Positions 17,117-23,973 of a stretch of 64,000 nucleotides of DNA are shown piece by piece. The notes beneath the pieces were generated by a model. It was not told the origin of the DNA. It saw only the letters and a list, made by a program, of their open reading frames with translations, and did no database searches. The DNA comes from Streptomyces sp. PT12 (lineage in GTDB: Bacteria > Actinomycetota > Actinomycetes > Streptomycetales > Streptomycetaceae). Location of the stretch: NCBI RefSeq assembly GCF_003311645.1, contig NZ_QEST01000272.1:62001-126000 (forward strand), written 5' to 3'. Each line of letters begins with the position of its first letter. The stretch's first letter is position 1. The position numbers and the translations under genes were made by a program.

Positions 17117-19552
17117 ATGAACAGCAACGGCGCGTGGAACGCGCGGCAGACGCCAGGGGGGGACCGCGAGGCCGTCCCCTTTGCCGGGGGTGCCCCGCCC
17201 GCGCCCCGGCGCCCGCCCGAGCCTGACGCCCCGCCGCTCGTGCGCTGGATGCGCACGCCACGCCCCGCGGCCAGGCCCGGGGTGTGGCGCCCCGGGCACG
17301 TGCCCAAGCCGCCCGAGGACCCGGGCAGGCTGAGCGACCGCGAGCTGCTGGGCTCGGCCCTGCTCGCGCTGGTCTGCGGCTGGACGCTCTACGCCCTGTG
17401 CCTGACCTATCTCGACTTCTACGCCTGGCCCGCGATCTGGGTGACGCCGCATCACTGGCGCGTGGCCCCCGAGCACCTCCCCGAGAACGCCACCGCCGAC
17501 GACGTGCTGGTCGCCTGGCAGACGACCATGCAGATCTACGACATCCTCTTCGCCGTCGCGCTCATCTGCGTCTTCGGCAGGCTGGGCCACGGGCCCGAGG
17601 TGTGGCGCCGCTACGCCCCCGCGCCGATGCGCCGCGCGTGGTCCGCGCTGGTCTCCCCGTTCGGCTGGGTGTCCACCTACCGGCGCCAGCTGATCGCCGT
17701 GCTGATCGGCGGGGTGATCTGGACGGCGTGCTTCACCGGCAACTGGATGCTGTGGCTCGAGCCGCTGTTCCTCGCCGTGCCCGACACCTGGTGGGAGGAC
17801 GGCGACACCCTCACCTACCGGGTGGTCTACAACGTCTACTACGTCCTGTTCACGCTGCTGCTGCTCACCGCCGTGTGGTCCCTGGGCAATCTGCGCGCCA
17901 TCCCGCGGCGGATCCGCTTCGGCGTGCGCCCCGGCGAGCGCCGCGACCCGGGGGGCGGGGCGCCGGGCGTCACGGGCAGTGAGATCGTGCCGCGCGCCGG
18001 GCTGACCGAGTGGGCGGCGCTGCGCCGCGCCGGGGCCCCCGACGCCGCCGACCGGCTCGCCGACGACGCCAGGTCCGGCGTCATGTCTGACCTCGACTAC
18101 GCCCGCATCGAGCACGCGTGGCGGGCCGTCAGGGCCAGGCCCACCGAGCTGCCCGCGTTCGCCGCCGCAGCCGAGGCCCAGGGCGCGGGCGCGTTCCCGC
18201 ACGCCTCGGGCCGCCGCGACCTGACCGTCCGCACCGCGCGGCACGACCTGCTGACGCGTCAGGTCCGCATCGGCCACGCCCCCGACGAGGAGCGCAACCC
18301 CTACGACTACCGCGGCGAGGACGTCGCCCTCGACCCCGCGGTGCTGGGCACGTCGCTGCTCGCCGTTGGCCCGCCGGGCTCGGGCAAGACCGGACGCGTC
18401 ATCAGGCCCGTCACCGAGTCGCTGTGCCTCCAGGCCCTCGCCAACCAGGCCACCGTCGTCGCCGTCGGTAGCGCGTCGAGCTCGCTCGGCCCCGACGACG
18501 CGTTCGACGTCATCCTGCGCATCGGCGACCCGGCGAGCGCCTACCGGCTCGACCTGTGGGGCGGCGCCACCGACATCGACGGGGCCGCGGCGCTGCTGGC
18601 CGAGGCCCTGGTGGGCGGCTCGCGCGTGGAGCCGAGGGACGCCGCCGCGGTGCTGAGCCAGCTCATCGGCCCCTACTACGCGGCGTTCGGGCGGCTGCCC
18701 GGGCTCGCCGAGCTGCGCGCCATGCTGGACGGCGCGCCCGCGCTGCTGCGCACGCTGGCCGAACGCCTCGACCACGCCCCCGACCAGCGCCGCGACCTTG
18801 AGGCACGGCAGCGGCAGGCGCGGCGGCCCGACGACATCGGCCCGTATCTCGCCGACTGGCTCGCCCTGGTGGACCGCGCGGGGCTCTCGCCCCGTCCCGC
18901 GCCGGGGGCGCGGGGGCCCGAGGTGTTCTCGCTCAGCGCCCTGACCAGGCCGCTGCGGGTGCGGATCGACCTGCCCGCCACCGGGCACGCCGAGGCGGGC
19001 CGGATCATCACGCGGCTGGTCCTCGCCCAGTTCACGGCGGCCGTGACCGCGCGCCCCGACCGCTCGCTCTTCGCGTGCCTCGTGCTGGACGACGCCACCG
19101 CCGCGATCACCCAGGGCGCGGTGCGCGGGCTGACGCATCTGCGCCCGGCCAACGCCGGCGTGGTGCTGGCGCTGCGCACGCTCGACGACGTTCCGGCCGA
19201 CCTCCGGGCCGGGCTGCTCGGCGCGGTCGGCTGCCGCATGGCGTTCTCCGGCATCACCACGTGGGACGCCGAGCACTTCGCGCGCGCCTGGGGCACCGAG
19301 TGGCAGGAGGACGTGGAGACCACCCGCACCCCGGACCGCGCGGGCGGCGGGCTGCGCCGCCTGGTGCGCGGGGTGCGCAGGCTGGCCACGGGGCGCGACA
19401 CCACGGTGGACGCGGTGACGGTGCGCCGCGTGGAACGCGAGCGCTGGTCCGCGTCCGAGCTGGCGCACCGCGTCCCGCCCCGGCACGCGGTGATCTCCCT
19501 GACCACCGTCTCGGGCGAGCCGGGCCCGCCCACCCTGGTGCGCCTGGGCTGA
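17117..19552 (+). CDS. Membrane-anchored P-loop ATPase, TraD/VirD4-like
   Basis: An 811-residue protein. The N-terminal ~60 residues are Pro/Arg-rich. Four hydrophobic segments (LLGSALLALVCGW, YDILFAVALICVF, LIAVLIGGVIWTA, YVLFTLLLLTAV) lie between about residues 80 and 260. The cytoplasmic part has Walker A GPPGSGKT (around 418-425) and a candidate Walker B FACLVLDDA (around 650). Helices then membrane ATPase plus a late SITTWD-like region recall conjugation coupling proteins, but no relaxase, mating-pore or phage gene is nearby. It is probably a conserved chromosomal protein of streptomycetes with unknown function. Start ATG 17117 follows a GGGGG-containing sequence; the preceding in-frame stretch lacks support. 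Confidence 0.72.
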   Translation: MNSNGAWNARQTPGGDREAVPFAGGAPPAPRRPPEPDAPPLVRWMRTPRPAARPGVWRPGHVPKPPEDPGRLSDRELLGSALLALVCGWTLYALCLTYLDFYAWPAIWVTPHHWRVAPEHLPENATADDVLVAWQTTMQIYDILFAVALICVFGRLGHGPEVWRRYAPAPMRRAWSALVSPFGWVSTYRRQLIAVLIGGVIWTACFTGNWMLWLEPLFLAVPDTWWEDGDTLTYRVVYNVYYVLFTLLLLTAVWSLGNLRAIPRRIRFGVRPGERRDPGGGAPGVTGSEIVPRAGLTEWAALRRAGAPDAADRLADDARSGVMSDLDYARIEHAWRAVRARPTELPAFAAAAEAQGAGAFPHASGRRDLTVRTARHDLLTRQVRIGHAPDEERNPYDYRGEDVALDPAVLGTSLLAVGPPGSGKTGRVIRPVTESLCLQALANQATVVAVGSASSSLGPDDAFDVILRIGDPASAYRLDLWGGATDIDGAAALLAEALVGGSRVEPRDAAAVLSQLIGPYYAAFGRLPGLAELRAMLDGAPALLRTLAERLDHAPDQRRDLEARQRQARRPDDIGPYLADWLALVDRAGLSPRPAPGARGPEVFSLSALTRPLRVRIDLPATGHAEAGRIITRLVLAQFTAAVTARPDRSLFACLVLDDATAAITQGAVRGLTHLRPANAGVVLALRTLDDVPADLRAGLLGAVGCRMAFSGITTWDAEHFARAWGTEWQEDVETTRTPDRAGGGLRRLVRGVRRLATGRDTTVDAVTVRRVERERWSASELAHRVPPRHAVISLTTVSGEPGPPTLVRLG

Positions 19553-19711
19553 CACCGGCCGCGCACTGGCCGCGCACTGGCCGCGCGGCGGTCGTTCATC
19601 GGCCGCAAACCGGTCGCGTACCGGCCGCATATGCCCCGGGCGGGATCGAGTGGCCGCGACCCCTGCCTGTACGGTGAGGTGACGTGTCGCTACACGCCCT
19701 CAAGGTGATCC

Positions 19712-21259
19712 ATGCACCCGACGCTCGCCTCACTCGTCCAGCACACCTCGCTCAAGCTCGGCGTGCTCACGGGCGAGGACCGGCTGGACACCCCCGTGCG
19801 CTGGGCACACGCCAGTGAGCTCGCGGATCCCACCCCCTGGCTCGACGGCGGCGAGCTCCTGCTGACCACCGGGCCGCACCTGGCCGTGCACGACGAGGCC
19901 GAGACGCGCGCCTATGTCGCGCGGCTCGCCGACGCGGGCGTCGTCGGCCTGGCCTTCGGCGTCGGCGTCAACCACCCCGAGGTGCCGCCCGCACTGCTCG
20001 CCGCCGTGCGCGAGGCCGGGCTCCCGCTGCTCGAGGTGCCGCGGCGCACGCCGTTCATCGCGATCGGCAAGGCCGTCTCGGCCGCGATAGCCGCCGAGCA
20101 GTACCGGGCGGTCACCGCGGGGTTCGCCGCCCAGCGCGAGCTGACCAGGGCCGCGCTCTCCGGCGACCGGCCCGAGGCGCTGCTCGCCAGGCTGGCGGGG
20201 CACGTCGGCGGCTGGGTCGCCCTCTACGACCTGTCGGGCGCGGTCACCGCCGTCGCCCCCGGCTGGGCGATGCGCCGCGCCGCCCGGCTCACCGCCGAGG
20301 TGCGGCGCCTTGGCGACCGGCCCGCGCCCGCGAGCGTCGTCTGCGCCGCGGGGCCCGAGGACGACCGCGTCGAGCTCCAGACCGTCGGCACGGGGCAGGT
20401 GCCGCGCGCCGCGCTCGCGGTCGGCACCGACGCGCCGCTCGGCACGGCCGAGCGGTACGCCGTCCAGTCGGCCGTCGCCGTGCTGACCCTGCTGACCGAG
20501 CGTTCGAGGGCCTACCGCGGCGCCGAGGCCAGGCTGGGCGCGGCGGTGCTGCGCATGCTGCTCAGCGGGGAGCCCGACCACGCCAGGGCCGTGGCGGGAC
20601 AGCTCTACGGCGGGCTGCTCGACGCCCCGCTGCGCGTGCTGGTCGCGTCAGGGGAGCCCAAGGCGCTCGAATCACTGGGCGCCGCGGCCGAGTCGGCCGC
20701 CATCCGCACCGGGGAGTCGGTGCTCTCGGCCCCCGACGGCGACGGCCTGGTGCTGCTCGCCTCGGACGGCGGCGGCGCGCTCGCCGCGTGCCGGGCGTTC
20801 GCCGCGGGGCACGACGCGGTGGCCCTCACCCTGGGGATGTCGGCGCCGACCGGGCCCGCATCGGCCGACGCCGCCTACCAGCAGGCGCGCGAGGCGCTGC
20901 TGGTCGCGCGCCGCCGAGGGCGCGCGCTGGTCGAGCACGAGGACGTGGCCACCGGCACGGTGCTCTCCCTGCTCAACGACGACGCCGTGCGCGCGTTCGC
21001 CGACGGCATGCTGCGCGCGCTGCGCCACCACGACGAGCACGGCAGGGGCGACCTGGTGGCGTCGCTGCGCGCGTGGCTGGCCCGGCACGGGCAGTGGGAC
21101 GCCGCGGCGGCCGACCTCGGGGTGCACCGGCACACGCTGCGCTACCGGATGCGGCGCGTCGAGGAGATCCTGGAGCGCTCGCTCGACGACCCGGACGTCC
21201 GCATGGAGCTGTGGCTCGCGCTCAAGGCCACCGACCGCACCGCGCTGGACACGCCCTGA
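19712..21259 (+). CDS. PucR-family transcriptional regulator
   Basis: A 515-residue regulator. Residues 1-130 form the PucR N-terminal ligand domain (SLKLGVLTGEDRLDTPVRWAHASEL, GGELLLTTG). The middle is a GGDEF-like CdaR-type region, and residues ~455-500 hold the PucR-type helix-turn-helix (LGVHRHTLRYRMRRVEEIL). Family members control purine, amino-acid and GABA catabolism genes. It sits directly upstream of a co-directional aldehyde dehydrogenase and 4 kb from gabT, so it is a reasonable candidate activator of those genes. ATG 19712 follows AAGGTGATCC. Confidence 0.87.
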   Translation: MHPTLASLVQHTSLKLGVLTGEDRLDTPVRWAHASELADPTPWLDGGELLLTTGPHLAVHDEAETRAYVARLADAGVVGLAFGVGVNHPEVPPALLAAVREAGLPLLEVPRRTPFIAIGKAVSAAIAAEQYRAVTAGFAAQRELTRAALSGDRPEALLARLAGHVGGWVALYDLSGAVTAVAPGWAMRRAARLTAEVRRLGDRPAPASVVCAAGPEDDRVELQTVGTGQVPRAALAVGTDAPLGTAERYAVQSAVAVLTLLTERSRAYRGAEARLGAAVLRMLLSGEPDHARAVAGQLYGGLLDAPLRVLVASGEPKALESLGAAAESAAIRTGESVLSAPDGDGLVLLASDGGGALAACRAFAAGHDAVALTLGMSAPTGPASADAAYQQAREALLVARRRGRALVEHEDVATGTVLSLLNDDAVRAFADGMLRALRHHDEHGRGDLVASLRAWLARHGQWDAAAADLGVHRHTLRYRMRRVEEILERSLDDPDVRMELWLALKATDRTALDTP

Positions 21260-21422
21260 GGAGCGCCCTCCGGAGCGGCACCCCCTGAGCAACGGGGCCA
21301 GACGCCGGGGTGGCGCGCGGCGGGCGCGTTTTGCGACACCGCGGACAACATCGCCGCGGGCGCCCAGCGCCTACCGTGGAGGGCGCGAAGCGGAAGCGAC
21401 AACCTCGGAAGGCGGCATCGCG

Positions 21423-22877
21423 ATGACCACGACTGGATCCCCGCGCCCGTTCTGGCTCGCGGGCCGGGAGGCGACCGGCGAGAGCACCGTGGAGGTCACG
21501 TCGCCGTGGGACGGCTCGGCCGTCGGCGCGGTCAGCGTGCCCACCGCGGCGCAGACGGAGGAGGCGGTGGCCGCCGCGGCGGCCGTGGCCGACGCGTTCG
21601 CCGCGTCGCCCGCGCATGTGCGCGCCGCCGCGCTCGACCTGGTGTGCCGCCGGGTGGGCGAGCGGGCGGACGAGATCGCGCGGCTGATCTCGGCGGAGAA
21701 CGGCAAGCCCATGAAGTGGGCGCGCCTCGAAGTGGCGCGCTGCGTCTCGGTGTTCCGCTGGGCGGCGGACGAGGCCAGGCGGTTCAACGGCGGGATCGCG
21801 CAGCGCCTCGACGCGGACGCCGGGGGCACGGGGCGGCTCGCGCTCACCCGCCGCGTCCCCTACGGCCCGGTGCTCGGCATCGCGCCGTTCAACTTCCCGC
21901 TGAACCTGTGCGCCCACAAGGTCGCGCCCGCCCTCGCGGCCGGGGTGCCGATCATCCTCAAGCCCGCGCCCGCGACCCCCCTCTCCGGGCTGCTGCTCGG
22001 CGACCTGCTCGCCGAGACGGACCTGCCCGCGGGGGCGTGGAGCGTGCTGCCCGTGCCCAACGACGCGATGCCCGCGCTCGTCCAGGACGAGCGGCTGCCG
22101 ATCATCTCCTTCACCGGCTCGGTGCCCGTCGGCTGGTCTATCCGCGACGCGGTGCCGCGCAAGCGGGTCACGCTCGAACTCGGCGGCAACGGCGCGGCGA
22201 TCGTGCTGGCCGACTACGCCTCGGACGCGGACCTCGACTGGGCGGCGCAGCGGATCGCGACGTTTTCCAACTACCAGGCGGGGCAGTCCTGCATCTCGGT
22301 CCAGCGCGTCATCGCCGACGACGCGGTGTACGACCGGCTCGTGCCCCGGCTGATCGCCGCCGTGGAGGCGCTGGTCACGGGCGACCCGTCGGACGAGGCC
22401 ACCGACGTGGGCCCGCTGATCAACGAGGACGCCGCCCGGCGCGTGGAGTCCTGGGTGGACGAGGCGACCGCGGCGGGCGCCAAGGTGCTCACCGGGGGCG
22501 CCCGGGAGGGCGCGAGCTATGTGCCGACCGTGCTCGAAGGCGTGCCGACCGACGCCAAGGTGGCCACCGAGGAGGTGTTCGGGCCCGTCATGGCCCTCAC
22601 CAGGGTGAGCGGCGAGAAGGCGGCCTACGCGGCGGCGAACGCCTCGCGGTTCGGCCTCCAGGCGGGCCTGTTCACGCACGACGTGCACGCGGCGTTCCGC
22701 GCCCACCGGGCCCTCGAGGTGGGCGGCGTGGTGGTGGGCGACGTGCCGTCCTACCGCGCCGACCAGATGCCCTACGGGGGCGCGAAGCAGTCGGGCGTGG
22801 GGCGCGAGGGCGTGCGGTTCGCGATGGAGGACTACACCTACGAGCGGGTGATGGTGCTCACCGGTCTCGATCTGTAG
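21423..22877 (+). CDS. NAD(P)-dependent aldehyde dehydrogenase
   Basis: A 484-residue aldehyde dehydrogenase with cofactor-binding APFNFPLN and LKPAPATP (Lys180), general base Glu252 in LELGGNG, and nucleophile Cys290 in YQAGQSCIS. It differs from the enzyme at 9119 and resembles the lactaldehyde / methylglyoxal-type or succinic-semialdehyde-type aldehyde dehydrogenases found beside PucR and gabT in streptomycetes. A role in oxidising the GabT product is an inference. GGAAGG precedes ATG 21423. Its 3' end overlaps that of the convergent methyltransferase by 20 bases. Confidence 0.85.
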   Translation: MTTTGSPRPFWLAGREATGESTVEVTSPWDGSAVGAVSVPTAAQTEEAVAAAAAVADAFAASPAHVRAAALDLVCRRVGERADEIARLISAENGKPMKWARLEVARCVSVFRWAADEARRFNGGIAQRLDADAGGTGRLALTRRVPYGPVLGIAPFNFPLNLCAHKVAPALAAGVPIILKPAPATPLSGLLLGDLLAETDLPAGAWSVLPVPNDAMPALVQDERLPIISFTGSVPVGWSIRDAVPRKRVTLELGGNGAAIVLADYASDADLDWAAQRIATFSNYQAGQSCISVQRVIADDAVYDRLVPRLIAAVEALVTGDPSDEATDVGPLINEDAARRVESWVDEATAAGAKVLTGGAREGASYVPTVLEGVPTDAKVATEEVFGPVMALTRVSGEKAAYAAANASRFGLQAGLFTHDVHAAFRAHRALEVGGVVVGDVPSYRADQMPYGGAKQSGVGREGVRFAMEDYTYERVMVLTGLDL

Positions 22878-23940
22878 CCGCGGGCCCCACCGCACGGCCG
22901 CGGCCCGCCGGGAGGCGGGCCACCACGAGGTCGCGGACGATCGCCTGGTCCACCCGGTGCCGGAAGCCCTGGTGCGCCTCGCTGTCCGCGACCTCGAAGC
23001 CGTGGTCGGCGAGCAGCGAGGCCAGCTCGGAGCGGCGCGCGACCAGGGTGTTCCACGCGATGCCGATGGCCCCGCCAGGCCGCAGCAGCCGGGCCCACAC
23101 CGGCAGCGCCGACGTCAGGAGCGGCATCGGGCTGCGCGAGACCTGGGCGCGCGCCGTCGCGCCGTGCTGCACGCCGTAGGGCGCGTCGGTGACGATCAGG
23201 TCGAACGACGCGGACCTGAAGAAGTCGCCGCTCGCGGCGGTGTCGGCGTTCACCATGGTGACGTCGATGGACTCGCCCCGCTTGTACGCCTCCTTGGTCG
23301 CGCCGAGCTCGCAGTGGAAGCGGCGGCCAAGCGACCTGCGGTCGCGGCGCACCGTGGTGGTCTGCGCGCGGTGCTTGATCCTGCTGTTCTTGAGCCACTG
23401 GCGCAGGAAGGCGGCGTAGGCGTCGAAGCTCTTGCCGTCGCGCTCGACGCCCGCCGCGTCGAGGCCGTACATCACCGCCTGGTTGAGCGTGGTGCCCCGG
23501 CCGCACAGCGGGTCGAGGACGCGCAGCTCGCGCCTGAGCAGCCGCTCGGGGTCGGCGCACGCCATCGCGGTCACATTGAGCAGGAGCTTGGTGAAGTCCT
23601 CGTTGGTCTTGCCCGCGTACTTCTGGATCGTGATCAGCTCGCTGCCGAACGTGTCGAGCCGCGTGAGCTCCACGGGCGCGAGGCGGCCGTCCTCGATCTC
23701 GAACAGGGCGTACAGCGACGACAGGTTGGCGAGGGCCGCCACCTCACCCTCGGTCAGCGGCTTCTCGGTCGCGAAGGTCACGTACGGCACCCCGGCGAGT
23801 GCCGTCTCGGCCACGTCCCTGATCCGGCCGCCGAGCAACGCGTCCCCGGTGACCAGGAGTTCCGCCCTGGCCAGGTCCACGGAGGCGCGGGCGTAGACCC
23901 GGTTGTGGGAGGGGAGCAGCAGCATTCCGTACGTTCTCAT
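22858..23940 (-). CDS. Trm11-like SAM-dependent RNA/DNA methyltransferase
   Basis: A 360-residue protein. The SAM-binding loop LDPLCGRGTT is at residues 142-151 and the catalytic DAPYG motif (N-methyltransferase type, D/N-PPY-like) at 252-256. This combination marks Trm11/RlmK-like enzymes that methylate exocyclic amino groups of nucleic acids. The N-terminal ~130 residues replace the THUMP region and may bind RNA. ATG 23940 has no ribosome site, but a TACACT -10-like box lies eight bases upstream, so the mRNA may be leaderless. The GH3 gene ends 33 bases upstream on the same strand. Confidence 0.8.
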   Translation of the reverse strand: MRTYGMLLLPSHNRVYARASVDLARAELLVTGDALLGGRIRDVAETALAGVPYVTFATEKPLTEGEVAALANLSSLYALFEIEDGRLAPVELTRLDTFGSELITIQKYAGKTNEDFTKLLLNVTAMACADPERLLRRELRVLDPLCGRGTTLNQAVMYGLDAAGVERDGKSFDAYAAFLRQWLKNSRIKHRAQTTTVRRDRRSLGRRFHCELGATKEAYKRGESIDVTMVNADTAASGDFFRSASFDLIVTDAPYGVQHGATARAQVSRSPMPLLTSALPVWARLLRPGGAIGIAWNTLVARRSELASLLADHGFEVADSEAHQGFRHRVDQAIVRDLVVARLPAGRGRAVGPAATDRDR

Positions 23941-23948
23941 CGCGCCGG

Positions 23949-23954
23949 AGTGTA
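23949..23954 (-). promoter_or_regulatory. Candidate -10 element of a leaderless promoter
   Basis: TACACT on the minus strand ends eight bases before the methyltransferase start codon, the spacing expected when transcription starts at or next to the ATG. No ribosome site is visible. Confidence 0.45.
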
Positions 23955-23973
23955 GTCGTTCACCTTTCAGCTT

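Noticed and set aside
17117-19552. Conjugative element marker
   Set aside because: No relaxase, mating-pore, integrase, attachment site or flanking repeat is present around the TraD-like gene.
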